Notes: a model not told the origin generated them from the sequence alone. A DNA stretch of 64,000 nucleotides from Acidobacteriota bacterium (GCA_020199775.1 JAIVJZ010000044.1:1-64000); one strand, 5' to 3'. Counted from the first letter of the stretch, positions 10,061-19,692 are shown. Program-made: numbers and translations.

Positions 10061-10988
10061 TTATTCCGATCCAACGCCGCGCGGCTGGCTCGCTTTCGAG
10101 TTGAGCATTTTGCGCCGCCTCCGCTTTCGCTCGCTCGTCAACCCTTTCGCGGGCGAGCCTGATCTGGAAACGCACGTCAAGCGTTGGGGCGTGCGCGTCG
10201 CCGCCAACGACACGGCTCGCTGGAGTTGGATCAAGTCAATCGCCCGCGTCGAAAATAACGGCGAGCGACTAAGCGCGGACGATCTCGACCTCCTGCTCGA
10301 AGACGTTTACGTGCCGCGCCACAAGTTGCGCAACCCCGCGCTCCGCCGCTGGTTCGGCGAGACCGACGCGTGGTGGTTCGACAACCTGCGCCAGCAGGCG
10401 GAGAAACTCGACGGCGAGATCAAACAATCGCTCGCGCTCAACCTCGGCATGTTGACCGGCGACTACGCGCTCTCTTTCGACGAAGGTACGAGCGAACTGC
10501 GCCAGCCGCTCTCGCGCGTGCTGCGCCGCCTGCACGAGAGCCAAGCCCCGCCCTTCGACAACGGCCAGCCCAACACGAGCGCGAACAAGGACGCGCGCCG
10601 GTTCATCGCCGAGCAGCGCGCCGACCTTCTCTTCCTGCGCCTGCCCGCGCCCGCGCGGAACGGCAACGCGGGCGTCCGCAATGCCCTCCCCGCGTGGCGC
10701 GAGGAATGGGTGCGCGGCGGCGCGGAATTTTGGGATGAGTTTGAGGCGTCGCGCGCGGGGCGACTCGGCGGCCGCGTCGAGACCAAGCAGCAATACCTGC
10801 GCCTCGTCGAAGAACTGCTCGAAGCCGCCGCGCACCTCAAGTCGTGGGCTATCGCGCACACGGAAGGCGGCTACACGACGACCGAAGAACTCGTCGAAAC
10901 CATTCGCCGCGTCCGCAAGGTCGAAACCATCTACACCAAAGACTTCTCCGAACTCCTCGGCACGCGCGCCACCATCATCACGACGTAA
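10053..10988 (+). CDS. conserved hypothetical protein, translationally coupled
   Basis: 311 residues; I do not recognise a family. ATG at 10053 overlaps the HD gene stop by 8 bp, which indicates coupling. The protein is soluble, rich in Trp/Arg/Glu, begins MPDYSDPTPRGWLAFEL and is probably largely helical (RQQAEKLDGEIKQSLALNL, KQQYLRLVEELLEAAAHL). No signal peptide or membrane helix. Its stop codon is overlapped by the left arm of the hairpin at 10987. It may work with the HD-GYP-like protein, by position only. Confidence 0.8.
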   Translation: MPDYSDPTPRGWLAFELSILRRLRFRSLVNPFAGEPDLETHVKRWGVRVAANDTARWSWIKSIARVENNGERLSADDLDLLLEDVYVPRHKLRNPALRRWFGETDAWWFDNLRQQAEKLDGEIKQSLALNLGMLTGDYALSFDEGTSELRQPLSRVLRRLHESQAPPFDNGQPNTSANKDARRFIAEQRADLLFLRLPAPARNGNAGVRNALPAWREEWVRGGAEFWDEFEASRAGRLGGRVETKQQYLRLVEELLEAAAHLKSWAIAHTEGGYTTTEELVETIRRVRKVETIYTKDFSELLGTRATIITT

Positions 10989-11074
10989 AGCCGTGAATCG
11001 TGAATCGTAAATCGTGAATAGAAGAAAGTCTGGTTCTTTCTATTCACGATTTACGATTCACGATTCACGGCTTT
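10987..11074. repeat. perfect heptad-armed hairpin between convergent genes (R5)
   Basis: Arms of 37 bp (10987-11023 and 11038-11074) are perfectly complementary around a 14-base loop. Each is built of CGTGAAT, CGTGAAT, CGTAAAT, CGTGAAT. The variant third unit is mirrored in the other arm. The left arm begins inside the TAA of the upstream gene and the right arm ends in the TGA of the convergent gene, so the element fills the whole intergenic space. Confidence 0.95.
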
Positions 11075-13386
11075 CAATAGCTCTTGAGAATGACGACCGT
11101 TTGATCGTCGTCGCGCTCCTGCCCGCCCGTCCAGTTATCAACTTCCGTAAAGATCAGTCGGCGTATTTCGTCGGCCGTCTTGTCGCGGTTTTTGCGGACG
11201 AGGTGCGCGAGGCGGTGTTCCGTGTACTCCGCGCCGCGCGGGTTGTCGGCTTCGCTGATGCCGTCGGAATAGACGACGAGCACGTCGTCGCGTTCGAGCG
11301 TCGTGCTGGCTTCGGCGTAGCGCGCCCACTCGAATGCGCCGACCACCGTCCCGCCTTCGGTGAGGTGTTCGATTGCGCCCCCCGCTCGGATGAGCAGGGC
11401 GGAGTTGTGCCCCGCGTTGGTGTAGCGCAGCAGGCGCGAGTCGTCGTCGTAGAGCGCGATGAAGAGTGTGGCGAAGCGGTTCGAGTCGGTGCTGTGGCAG
11501 AGTTGCTCGTTGATGCTCGCGGCCATCTGCTCGACGGCGCATGAGATGTCCAAGCCCGTCACGCCGCAGGGCATCTCGACGCCGCCGCCGCTGCCGCTGC
11601 TGCCGCTGCTGCTGCCCTGCCCGCTCGCGCCGCCCAGTGTCGCGGCGGCGGCGGCGCGCGAGGCCGCGCGCATGCGTTCGGAGAGAATCGTCGCCTGCGC
11701 GCGCAGGGAGGCTTGCAGGTTTGACATGACGAGCGCGGCCGAGATGCCTTTGCCCGCCACGTCGCCGAGCGCGAAGGCGACGAGGCCGGGCGCGATCTCG
11801 ACGTAGTCGTAATAGTCGCCCGCCACGCCGCGCGCCGCGCGGCACTCGCCGACGATCTCCGCCGCGCGCAGCCACGGCACTTTGCGCGGGAAGAGTTGCG
11901 CCTGCACGTCGGCCGCGATCTCGACCTCGCGTTCCAGCCGCTCGTGCTTGACGCGCTCCTGCAACAGCGACTCGATGTTGGCCGACATGTCGTTGAAGGC
12001 TCCGGCGAGTTCGCCGAGTTGGTCGCGCGAGCGGACGCGGACGCGGTGCGAGAAGTCGCCGCGCTTGATGAATCCGGTCGCGCGGTGGAGTTTATGGACA
12101 GTGCCCGTGACGGCGCGCGTCAGCCACGCGGCCGACAGGAGCGCGAGCAGTTCGAGGATGAGGAAGACCACCGCGACGAGCACGATGGTGCCCTGAAAGA
12201 ACTTTCCGAGATCGTTCTCCCCGAAGAGTTGATTAGCCATCGCGAGCGCGGAAAATTTACAGAGGAACGCGCCCCGCTGCGACACCGCGCCGTCCGTCCA
12301 ACTCGTCGCCGGGAGCACGATCATCGAACTCGTGTTGACCTCGTCGCCCAACTGATCCCGGCGGAAGTCGATGACGACCCGGCGCGCGCCCGCGGCGATC
12401 TCTATCTGCCGCTCCTCCTCGCGGTTGATCTGTCTCACCCCCGGCGGCCCGATGGAGATGGAACTGCCCCACCAGTCTCGGTTGAACCTGACGGCGGCGA
12501 TGTCCGCGCCGAGAAAGAACGGGTGGACTTGCAGGTCTGTGTTCAGGCGCAGTTGCTCGACGAGCACGCGGCTCACGGGCACGACGAACAACAGCGACAC
12601 CTCCCGGTCGCCCGCGCGGGCGCGCACGAACGCGCGCATCGAAGGCGTGCCGAAGGCTTCCGTGGACGAAGCGGGCGGCGGCAGATAGGCGAAGCCGCGC
12701 CATTCGTCGAGCGCACGCAGCCACGCGGGCAGCGGCGCGCCGATGGGCGTCCGGTCGCCGCCCACGCCGCGCACGCGCTCGTCGTGCGGCTCGCTCGCGA
12801 ACTGCGCGGGCTTGCTTTCGTCCGGCCTGCCCGCGCCCGCCGCGCTCCACACGGCGACGCGCGCCCCCGGCAGCGACGGCTGAAGCAGCGCGACGCGCTC
12901 GTCGAGCCACGCCTGTTGCGCTGTCGCGCCGCCGTCGCCGCTCGGCGGCAGGCGTTGGAGGAAAGCCTCCGCGAGCGTGCGCGCGTTGGCGTGCGCCTGC
13001 GTCTCCTTGTCGACGAGTTGCACGCGGACGATCCGCGTCATCACCTGACTCAAGCCCACGAAGCCGACCATCGCGGCCAGCGTGATGAGCAGCACGATGG
13101 GCGTCAGCCCGACGAACAAATAGGTGATGACCAGACGCCTGCGGACGCGCCACATCACGCGCCGCTTCAACCAGCGCAGTCCGATGAAGCCGTAATACGC
13201 CGCCGTGAAATAGATGAGCAGCAACGCGACCGTGAACAACCGCCCGGCGAAGCCCTCGCGGTAGAAGCGACTGTTGTGGACGAGCAGCCACACGACCAGC
13301 AACGCCGCCGACAGAACACCCGCGCGCGGCATCACGCGCCGCAGCCACGCGCGCGCCCGCTCGCTTGTTTGTTTCAGGCTTCCCAT
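11074..13386 (-). CDS. membrane-bound HAMP - SpoIIE/PP2C-type serine phosphatase
   Basis: 770 residues. Membrane helices occur near residues 22-40, 48-70 and 90-115, then a large sensor region (about 120-380), another helix around 395-420, a HAMP domain (LTRAVTGTVHKLHRATGFIK...GELAGAFNDM), a short coiled coil and a SpoIIE domain (about 510-770). Catalytic-type motifs GDYYDYVEI, ALGDVAGKGISAALVMS and VVYSDGISEADN are present. This is the RsbU type, which dephosphorylates anti-sigma antagonist proteins. A Gly/Ser-rich insert (about 595-610) interrupts the domain. No RsbV/RsbW partner lies nearby. ATG 13386 preferred over TTG 13389. Confidence 0.92.
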   Translation of the reverse strand: MGSLKQTSERARAWLRRVMPRAGVLSAALLVVWLLVHNSRFYREGFAGRLFTVALLLIYFTAAYYGFIGLRWLKRRVMWRVRRRLVITYLFVGLTPIVLLITLAAMVGFVGLSQVMTRIVRVQLVDKETQAHANARTLAEAFLQRLPPSGDGGATAQQAWLDERVALLQPSLPGARVAVWSAAGAGRPDESKPAQFASEPHDERVRGVGGDRTPIGAPLPAWLRALDEWRGFAYLPPPASSTEAFGTPSMRAFVRARAGDREVSLLFVVPVSRVLVEQLRLNTDLQVHPFFLGADIAAVRFNRDWWGSSISIGPPGVRQINREEERQIEIAAGARRVVIDFRRDQLGDEVNTSSMIVLPATSWTDGAVSQRGAFLCKFSALAMANQLFGENDLGKFFQGTIVLVAVVFLILELLALLSAAWLTRAVTGTVHKLHRATGFIKRGDFSHRVRVRSRDQLGELAGAFNDMSANIESLLQERVKHERLEREVEIAADVQAQLFPRKVPWLRAAEIVGECRAARGVAGDYYDYVEIAPGLVAFALGDVAGKGISAALVMSNLQASLRAQATILSERMRAASRAAAAATLGGASGQGSSSGSSGSGGGVEMPCGVTGLDISCAVEQMAASINEQLCHSTDSNRFATLFIALYDDDSRLLRYTNAGHNSALLIRAGGAIEHLTEGGTVVGAFEWARYAEASTTLERDDVLVVYSDGISEADNPRGAEYTEHRLAHLVRKNRDKTADEIRRLIFTEVDNWTGGQERDDDQTVVILKSY

Positions 13387-13510
13387 CAAGGCTTCGACCC
13401 GCGCCGTCGCGAAGTGCTCAACATGTACGTCCGCAAAGTCGGAGGTGTTTCAGCCGGGCGGGACACGCGCGCGGGTGCCCCGCCCGGTAGATTCCGACTC
13501 CGTTCAAATT

Positions 13511-14461
13511 TTAACCTGACGGCTCGCTGAGCGCGCGGACGTGCGCGCGCGCCGTCGCGCCGAGCGTCGCCAGATTGTAACCGCCTTCGAGGCAGGAGAT
13601 GACGCGCCCCGCGCACGCGCTCTCGGCCCATTCTTTCACCGTGCGCGTCATCCCGGCGAAGTCTTCGTCTTCCAACAACAACTGGCCGAGCGGGTCGCCC
13701 GCGTGCGCGTCGAAGCCCGCCGAGATCATGATGAGGTCGGGAGTAAATTTATCCGCGATCTCTTCGAGCGCGGCGTCAAACGTGCTGCGGTGAACGCGCG
13801 CCGATGTTCCGGCCTTGAGCGGGACGTTCAAGGTGTAGCCGCGCCCGCGTCCCTGCCCCGTCTCGCCACGCGTGCCCGTGCCCGGATACCACGGGTACTG
13901 GTGCGCGGAGAAGAAGAAGACTTTCGGGTCGTCGTAAAAAATCCCCTGTGTGCCGTTGCCGTGATGCACGTCCCAATCGATGATGGCGACGCGCTCGATC
14001 TCCTGATAGCGCGACTGCGCGTAACGCGCGGCGACCGCCACCGTGTTGAAGAGGCAGAAGCCCATCGCGTTCTCATTCGTCGCGTGGTGGCCGGGCGGGC
14101 GCGACGGGAGGAAAGCGTTTCGCGCCTCGCCCGCCATGATCGCATCCACGGCGCGGCACGCCCCTCCCGCCGCGCGCAAGGCCGCGTCGAGCGAACGCAT
14201 CGAGACGATGGTGTCCGCGTCGAGGTAGCCGCGCCCTTCGCTGACGGCGCGTTCGACGCGTTTGAAGTGCTGCGGCGTGTGCGCGGCCTGCACGTCGCCG
14301 CGCGGCGCGAGTGGGGCTTCGAGTTCCAACAATTCAGCCCACAACTCCGCATCACCGCGCAAAGCCTCCAACACGGCGACGTAGCGCGCGGGGCTTTCGG
14401 GATGGTTGTCGCCCGTGTCGTGCAGTTCGTAAACGGGATGATGAATGATGGCCGTCTTCAT
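13511..14461 (-). CDS. histone deacetylase family hydrolase
   Basis: 316 residues, the usual length of the bacterial HDAC/acetylpolyamine amidohydrolase family, zinc enzymes that remove acyl groups from amines. Visible: RPPGHHATNENAMGFCLFN with the catalytic His pair, IDWDVHHGNGT with zinc ligands, SAGFDAHAGDPLG with the third ligand Asp, and the late CLEGGYN. All active-site elements are intact. Substrate could be acetylated polyamines or proteins. ATG at 14461; it runs convergent to nothing on its 3' side and is followed by the phosphatase gene on the same strand (124 bp gap). Confidence 0.94.
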   Translation of the reverse strand: MKTAIIHHPVYELHDTGDNHPESPARYVAVLEALRGDAELWAELLELEAPLAPRGDVQAAHTPQHFKRVERAVSEGRGYLDADTIVSMRSLDAALRAAGGACRAVDAIMAGEARNAFLPSRPPGHHATNENAMGFCLFNTVAVAARYAQSRYQEIERVAIIDWDVHHGNGTQGIFYDDPKVFFFSAHQYPWYPGTGTRGETGQGRGRGYTLNVPLKAGTSARVHRSTFDAALEEIADKFTPDLIMISAGFDAHAGDPLGQLLLEDEDFAGMTRTVKEWAESACAGRVISCLEGGYNLATLGATARAHVRALSEPSG

Positions 14462-14507
14462 AGACGCGGATTATGCGAGAGCGCACGGGCGAGGTCAAAC
14501 TGAGCGA

Positions 14508-14594
14508 AGAAACGATGAAGTAGGAACGATGAACGATGAACTGAATGCAAGCTGTCTTCACTTCATCGTTCATCGTTCCTACTTCATCGTTTCT
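14508..14594. repeat. heptad-armed hairpin in a divergent spacer (R6)
   Basis: Arms of 38 bp (14508-14545 and 14557-14594) pair with a single mismatch; the units are AACGATG and a variant (AAGTAGG) that is mirrored. The element lies between the divergent starts of the deacetylase-like gene (14461) and the glycine-zipper gene (14801), so it is not a terminator of either. The remaining spacer (14595-14800) holds a small GGGAAAAG/CTTTTCCC hairpin at 14668-14687 and no gene. Confidence 0.92.
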
Positions 14595-14800
14595 CCAACT
14601 GTACGGCTACCATGCGCGGCTGTAGTAAAACTCTCCCGGCGCGGGGTCGCGCGTGCGTTAAAAGCGCGGGAAAAGTTACCTTTTCCCAACTCTTGCCGCC
14701 CGTCGCCTCGCGGAATAAGATTTGCACCGGTAAAGGCTGTAATGCGTCTCTTCCCGTCAACAAATTTCCGGCAGAATTATTTATTTAGGAGACATTCGAC

Positions 14801-15205
14801 ATGAAAAGACTACTAGCAACGCTGGCATGCCTCGTCCTTTTAGCGACGATGATCATCGTGCCCGACGCCTCGGCGCAGGAACGCAGGCGGCGTTCTCGCT
14901 TCGGCCGTAAGGCGCGCACGGCGGCCATCATCGGCGGCGGCGCGCTCGCCGGCGGACTCATCGGCGGCAAGAAGGGCGCGGCCATCGGCGGCGGCGGCGC
15001 GGGACTTTACGCCTTCAATCGCAAGGCCGCGCGGCGTCGCTTCAAAGGTCGCACGCGCACCATCGGCACGGTCGCCAGCGGCACGGCTCTCGGCGCGGGC
15101 GTCGGCGGCGCGGTCGGCGGCAAGCGTGCCGCCATCGGCGGCGCGGTCGCGGGCGCGGCGGGCAGCGCGCTCTACCGGCGCAGCCAACGTCGTCGTCGTT
15201 ACTAA
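14801..15205 (+). CDS. exported glycine-zipper small protein
   Basis: 134 residues. A signal peptide (MKRLLATLACLVLLATMIIV, cleavage near ASA-QE about residue 26) is followed by a very basic, Gly/Ala-rich body with two glycine-zipper-like stretches (GGALAGGLIGGKKGAAIGGG and GAGVGGAVGGKRAAIGGAVA). Such YMGG/glycine-zipper proteins insert in or pack against membranes; function unknown. Gly codons are GGC-dominated, giving extreme GC skew. It is followed by a strong hairpin terminator at 15221. Confidence 0.8.
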   Translation: MKRLLATLACLVLLATMIIVPDASAQERRRRSRFGRKARTAAIIGGGALAGGLIGGKKGAAIGGGGAGLYAFNRKAARRRFKGRTRTIGTVASGTALGAGVGGAVGGKRAAIGGAVAGAAGSALYRRSQRRRRY

Positions 15206-15220
15206 ACAGATTCACACGCG

Positions 15221-15257
15221 AGAGAGTGGCCGGAAATTGATTCGGCCACTCTCTTTT
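15221..15257 (+). terminator. rho-independent terminator
   Basis: AGAGAGTGGCCG (15221-15232) pairs with CGGCCACTCTCT (15243-15254), followed by TTTT. It is placed 16 bp after the glycine-zipper gene. Confidence 0.9.
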
Positions 15258-15356
15258 GCGCGTCCCGATGAGATTGACCTCGCACGAACGTCGGCAACTT
15301 GATTCCAACCTCGCGCATACATTTCGACCAAACCATCTATCAGGAGACGAACTTTT

Positions 15357-15986
15357 ATGTCACACGACGAAGAGCAGCAACGGCGCAGCCGAGTAGTGGT
15401 TGAGACGCCGACCGCGCGGCGCGAGGAAGTTTACACGCGCACCACGCGCACACCCGATCATGACCGCGGCGGGTTCTCTACGGCCACCGTCGCCATCGTC
15501 GCGCTCGTCGCCATCGCGGCCACCGCGCTCATCCTGTTCTTCTGGATGAACAGCGGGACGGACGCGACGAACACCAACGTCAACATCGCCACCGCGCCGC
15601 CGACGCCGCTGCCGACCGCGCCGACGCCGATCATGATGCCGCAACAGCAGCCCATGCAGCCGCCGCCCATCATCGTGCAACAACCCGCGCAGACGCAGCC
15701 CGCGCCGGTCATCATCGAGCAGCCCGCGCCCGCCACCTCCGCCCCGGCCACCGCGCCCCCGGCCAACACCGGCGCGGACGACGCCACGCTCGAATCACGC
15801 ATTAACAAGAGCTATTCTGAAGACCCCGAACTCGCAGGCATCGTCGTCTCGGTCATCGGCGGCAAGGCGACGCTCATCGGCTCGGTCAAATCTCAAGCGC
15901 TCAAGACTCGCGCCGAACGCCTCGCCAACGCCGTCCGCGGCGTCCGCGACATCGACAACAAACTGATGGTCGAAGGCACACCGTAG
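15357..15986 (+). CDS. membrane-anchored BON domain protein
   Basis: 209 residues. Cytoplasmic N-terminus of about 36 residues, one membrane helix (ATVAIVALVAIAATALILFF, about 39-58), a long Pro/Gln/Ala-rich linker (about 75-135) and a C-terminal BON domain (DATLESRINKSYSEDPEL ... IVVSVIGGKATLIGSVKS ... RGVRDIDNKL). BON domains bind lipid surfaces in OsmY-type envelope stress proteins. AGGAGACGAAC precedes the ATG at 15357. The linker length suits spanning periplasmic space. Confidence 0.9.
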   Translation: MSHDEEQQRRSRVVVETPTARREEVYTRTTRTPDHDRGGFSTATVAIVALVAIAATALILFFWMNSGTDATNTNVNIATAPPTPLPTAPTPIMMPQQQPMQPPPIIVQQPAQTQPAPVIIEQPAPATSAPATAPPANTGADDATLESRINKSYSEDPELAGIVVSVIGGKATLIGSVKSQALKTRAERLANAVRGVRDIDNKLMVEGTP

Positions 15987-15990
15987 AATA

Positions 15991-16074
15991 AAACGATGAA
16001 CGATGAACGCGGAACGATGAACTGAAAGCAACTTGTCTTTCAGTTCATCGTTCCGCGTTCATCGTTCATCGTTT
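15991..16074. repeat. perfect heptad-armed hairpin between convergent genes (R7)
   Basis: Arms of 38 bp (15991-16028, 16037-16074) pair perfectly with an 8-base loop. Units are AACGATG, AACGATG, AACGCGG, AACGATG; the odd AACGCGG unit is mirrored. It lies 5 bp from the BON gene stop and 4 bp from the stop of the convergent small gene. Confidence 0.95.
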
Positions 16075-16078
16075 CTTT

Positions 16079-16303
16079 TCAGTACCCTTCCGTGTGCTCG
16101 CGCAACCACTCGTTGAGTTCTTCTTCGGTCGGCTCGCGCCCCAACTCGTCGCGGAGGCGTCCGCGTAAGTATTCACGTTCGCGCTCGGCCGTCTCTTCGA
16201 GCGAGGCGTCGCCGTCGCCCACCGTCTCCGGGCTCTCTTCCGCCGCGTCAAAATTCAATCGTTGCTTCTCACCTCCGCCGTCGCCCGTTTGCGTAGAAAC
16301 CAT
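16079..16303 (-). CDS. small acidic hypothetical protein
   Basis: 74 residues, highly acidic. The C-terminal half (LEETAEREREYLRGRLRDEL then REPTEEELNEWLREH) looks like a helical hairpin; the TEEELNEWLREHTEGY ending resembles short tails found on other small bacterial proteins, but I cannot name the family. GGAGG lies eight bases upstream of ATG 16303, a strong ribosome site that supports expression. Confidence 0.75.
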   Translation of the reverse strand: MVSTQTGDGGGEKQRLNFDAAEESPETVGDGDASLEETAEREREYLRGRLRDELGREPTEEELNEWLREHTEGY

Positions 16304-16333
16304 TTATCGATCCTCCCTGCTTCCGCTTCACCC

Positions 16334-16774
16334 TCATACTTGCCATTGCCCGACGCTCATCTCGCCCGTCAGCGTCGAAGTCTCGACGACGAGCGCGGCC
16401 GTCTCGCCATGAATCTCAAGCCTGCGCATTTCATCCTTCGCCAGCAAGCGCACTTCCTCGACGAGGCAGCCCGCCGGGGCCGGCGTGATGAGCGCAAAAG
16501 TTTCGGCGTCCGCCTCCCCGTCGTGCAAACGCCGCAAGTCGCCACCGAGGCGTGCGCGTTCTTCGTCGCCCGTGTTCAACTCCTTCAAAGCGAGCGACTG
16601 CGGCACGAGTCCCATCTCGGCGTCGGGGTAGATCGTCCAGATAAACCCGATGTCGAGCAACAGGTGCAGCGCGTCGTCGGCCTCGAAATAGCCGAGCACG
16701 GTCGCGCCGATCACGTGCGCGATGACGTGATCCTGATGCGTCCCCGTCTCCTCCGGTCTCCACTCGCCCGTCAT
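16334..16774 (-). CDS. hypothetical protein
   Basis: 146 residues from ATG 16774; the open frame extends further upstream but into the nrdJ terminator, so the internal ATG is preferred. Soluble, acidic, no recognised domain. Contains HQDHVIAHVIGATVLGYFEADD and a central DLRRLHDGEADAETFALI segment. The sequence suggests an alpha/beta fold. Probably cotranscribed with the 74-residue protein (30 bp gap). Confidence 0.7.
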   Translation of the reverse strand: MTGEWRPEETGTHQDHVIAHVIGATVLGYFEADDALHLLLDIGFIWTIYPDAEMGLVPQSLALKELNTGDEERARLGGDLRRLHDGEADAETFALITPAPAGCLVEEVRLLAKDEMRRLEIHGETAALVVETSTLTGEMSVGQWQV

Positions 16775-16824
16775 AAAATTTGTCCGACAGTATAACCAGC
16801 AGCGCGCGACCGCCCAAAGAAGAA

Positions 16825-16851
16825 GGGCGGCCAACCGCACGCTGGCCGCCC
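16825..16851 (-). terminator. terminator of nrdJ
   Basis: GGGCGGCCA (16825-16833) pairs perfectly with TGGCCGCCC (16843-16851). Read on the minus strand the stem is followed by TTCTTCTTT. It lies 31 bp after the nrdJ stop. Confidence 0.85.
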
Positions 16852-16881
16852 TATCGATTTTAACTCCGACGCTTCACCCGA

Positions 16882-19479
16882 CTACTTGCACTTCGAGTAG
16901 CCGCAGTCGCGGCAGAAGTCGCAGCCGGAGGCGTGTTCTAGTTGGCCGCGACATTCGGGGCATTCGCTGATCAAAGAGTAGTTGTTATTTGCGGGCTTTG
17001 CCTGTGCGGCCGGGGGCGGCGTGCTGACGGCGGCCGTCTGCGCGTAGGCGAGCGCGCGCGCCGAATCGGGTTGATTTTGCAGGCGACGGCTCGTCAGGAG
17101 CAGGCACTCGGCGACGGCCTGTTCGGGGCTGGTCAGGAGACGCTCGTTGAACCAGACGGAGTGCGTGCCGATGACTTTGTTGAGGCTGCGCGCGACTTCG
17201 CGGTCGTCGAATCCGCCGCGCAGCATCTTCGAGGCGAGCAGACCGACGCCGCCGGAAATCGGGCCGGTGGCGAAGACTTCGAGGATCATGCGCCCGTCGT
17301 GATTGACGGTGACGTACAGGTTCTGCCCGTCGAACGGGATGCGCCACGTCGCCCCTTGCAACTCGCGCGGGCGTTCGATCTGGATCGGCTGCGCCGTGGC
17401 GACGGCGCTCGCGGGAGCCGAAGCGCGCGGCTTCTCCGCGACGGCGGCGATGGTCTCGCCCGTCGTCGTTTTGTCGGAGAGCGGTTCGGCCACGGCGACT
17501 TCGGTGACGATGGCCGGGTCGCAAGCGATCTCGCCCTTCGGCTCCGCGCCCTTCATGCTGGAAAGCACCTGCGAATCGCGCGAGCCGTCGCGGTAATAAC
17601 TAACGGCCTTGCAACCGAGTTCACGCCCCAGACGGTAGAGGCGGTCAACCGATTCGAGGGTGTCGTCGGCCGCGCCGTTGCAAGTCTTCGAAACGCCGTT
17701 ATCAACGTGACGCTGCGCGGCGGCGAGCACGTGGATGTGCTGTTCCGCGCTGATGGACATCGCCGAGATGAAATAGTCGGGCAGTTCTCGCTCGTGCGCG
17801 ACGACGTATTCGGAGGCGTTATCAATCGAAGCCTGATCGGTCTGGTCAACGTCAATGCCGAGGGCGCGCGCGGCGTGCGTGTGGACGTAGGTGCGCTTGC
17901 CGAGCGTGTCCTGCCGGACGTAGGCCCAGGAGAAGTTCGGCTCGATGCCGGAAGAGGTTTCGGCGACGAGCGAGATCGTGCCGGTCGGCGCGATGGTCGT
18001 CGTCTCGTAGTTGCGCGGCGTGAGCATGTCGGCGGGGATGCCGATACGCTCGCGCAGGAATTTGTCGTAGGCTTCTTTGTTCGGTTGATACTCAGGGAAC
18101 ACGCCGCGTTCCGCGCCGAGACGGCACGATTCGAGCCACGCCTCTCGACGCACGAAGCTCATCAACTCGTCCATGAAGTCGATTGAGTCCGACGAGCCGT
18201 AAGGGATTTCGAGTTGGAGGCAGAGGTCTGCGAAGCCCATCACGCCGAGGCCCACGGGGCGCGTGCGTTTCACCACATCGTCGATCTCCGGCAGCGGCCA
18301 CGCGCACACGTCGATCACGTTGTCGAGGAAGCGCGTGCTCCAGCGAATCGTCTCGCCGAGAGTTTCCCAGTCGACGCGCTCCACGGGGTCGTAGAACTTC
18401 GCCACGTCAACCGAGCCGAGGTTGCACGAGTTGTTGAAGTGCAGGGCTTGCTCCGCGCACGGGTTCGTGGCGTAGATCGGCCCCATGCTTTTGATCATGT
18501 GGTTGTGGCGATTCACTTCGTCGATGAAGATGACGCCCGGCTCGGCGTAGCGGTGCGCGGAGGCGACGATGCGATTCCAGATGTCCGGCGCGTAGACCAT
18601 GCCGGGGCGCGGCGGTGCTTCGCGCGTCGCCTCGGACAGATCGGCCGCCGCGAACGCGGCCTTGTCGCGGAAGGTGATGGTCGAACCGTCCGGGCGACGG
18701 TAGACGGCGTAGTCGCCGTTCGCCAAAGGGTCGTGAACCGGCTCAGTCCACGGCTCGCCGTCGAAGCTGAGTTGATACCATTCCTTCCGCTCCACCGCGT
18801 CGAAGAACTTGTCCGTGACGGTGACGGAGATGTTGAAGTTGGTCAGGCTGGTCTGGTCGTTCTTCGCGTGGATGAAGCGCAGGAGGTCTGGGTGATCGAC
18901 GCGCATGATGCCCATGTTCGCGCCGCGGCGCACGCCGCCTTGTTTCACCGTGTCGGTCGTCGTGTTGAAGATGTTCATGAACGAAACCGGCCCCGAAGCG
19001 ACGCCGTGAGTCGAGCGCACCATCGCGCCGACCGGGCGCAGTTTCTCGAACGTGAAACCCGTGCCGCCGCCCGTCTGGTGAATGATGGCGGCGTCGGTGG
19101 CCGTCTTCATGATCCCGGCGATGGAGTCGGGCACGTCGAGGACGAAGCAGGCGGCGAGTTGACCGTTGGGCTTCCCGGCGTTGACGAGACAGGGCGTGTT
19201 CGGGACGAATTCACGCCGCAGCATGATCTCGGACATGCGGCTGTAGAATTCATCGCGCTTCTCCGAGTCGGTCTCCGCAAGGCTGACGTGGCCGACGACG
19301 CGGCGCACCACGTCCGGCCACTCTTCAATCGGATTCCCTTTCGCGTCCTTCAGTGAATAGCGTTTGCTGATCACCTTGCGGGCGTTGAGGCCGAGTTCCT
19401 GACTCTGCTTCGACGCGCGGCGGGCGGTCGCCGGAATCGGATTGCCTTGCGGGGCGTTCGGCTCGATTACTGTACTCAT
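16882..19479 (-). CDS. nrdJ: adenosylcobalamin-dependent ribonucleotide reductase (class II)
   Basis: 865 residues from ATG 19479 (a TTG two codons upstream is less likely). It makes deoxynucleotides using B12. Visible: TPCLVNAG with the N-terminal redox Cys, the [14 protein letters not shown] loop, NPCAEQ with the catalytic Cys and Glu, NNSCNLGSV, and [18 protein letters not shown] domain (about 705-800) and a C-terminal cysteine cluster (CPECRG...[13 protein letters not shown]), which could carry the swivelling thiols, follow. Typical of long class II enzymes. No other RNR gene is in the window. The upstream 200-base leader has a consensus promoter and an NrdR-like box; no B12-box could be found in it. 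Confidence 0.97.
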   Translation of the reverse strand: MSTVIEPNAPQGNPIPATARRASKQSQELGLNARKVISKRYSLKDAKGNPIEEWPDVVRRVVGHVSLAETDSEKRDEFYSRMSEIMLRREFVPNTPCLVNAGKPNGQLAACFVLDVPDSIAGIMKTATDAAIIHQTGGGTGFTFEKLRPVGAMVRSTHGVASGPVSFMNIFNTTTDTVKQGGVRRGANMGIMRVDHPDLLRFIHAKNDQTSLTNFNISVTVTDKFFDAVERKEWYQLSFDGEPWTEPVHDPLANGDYAVYRRPDGSTITFRDKAAFAAADLSEATREAPPRPGMVYAPDIWNRIVASAHRYAEPGVIFIDEVNRHNHMIKSMGPIYATNPCAEQALHFNNSCNLGSVDVAKFYDPVERVDWETLGETIRWSTRFLDNVIDVCAWPLPEIDDVVKRTRPVGLGVMGFADLCLQLEIPYGSSDSIDFMDELMSFVRREAWLESCRLGAERGVFPEYQPNKEAYDKFLRERIGIPADMLTPRNYETTTIAPTGTISLVAETSSGIEPNFSWAYVRQDTLGKRTYVHTHAARALGIDVDQTDQASIDNASEYVVAHERELPDYFISAMSISAEQHIHVLAAAQRHVDNGVSKTCNGAADDTLESVDRLYRLGRELGCKAVSYYRDGSRDSQVLSSMKGAEPKGEIACDPAIVTEVAVAEPLSDKTTTGETIAAVAEKPRASAPASAVATAQPIQIERPRELQGATWRIPFDGQNLYVTVNHDGRMILEVFATGPISGGVGLLASKMLRGGFDDREVARSLNKVIGTHSVWFNERLLTSPEQAVAECLLLTSRRLQNQPDSARALAYAQTAAVSTPPPAAQAKPANNNYSLISECPECRGQLEHASGCDFCRDCGYSKCK

Positions 19480-19692
19480 CTTCAAATTCGCCTTTCCCGC
19501 GCGGCATTTTTGGGCGCGCGAGTCCTCGATCTATGCTTTTCAATCCGGCGCGGGCAGCACGCGCGCCGTGGGTAAAATGTGTTATCGGAAACTGCGGTTG
19601 GCTTGAACCTTAGGCGATAAATTTCCGTGCCGAACGCGCTTCGGGAGTCGCGGCGTATCGGCCTTCGACGGTCTCGTCTTCAAGCGGAGCGG

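Noticed and set aside
11896-13530. 544-codon plus-strand open frame
   Set aside because: It lies opposite the SpoIIE phosphatase gene, has low-complexity Arg/Glu/Asp composition, and no motifs.
19480-19690. Cobalamin riboswitch in the nrdJ leader
   Set aside because: The 200-base leader was searched for the B12 box and none was found.
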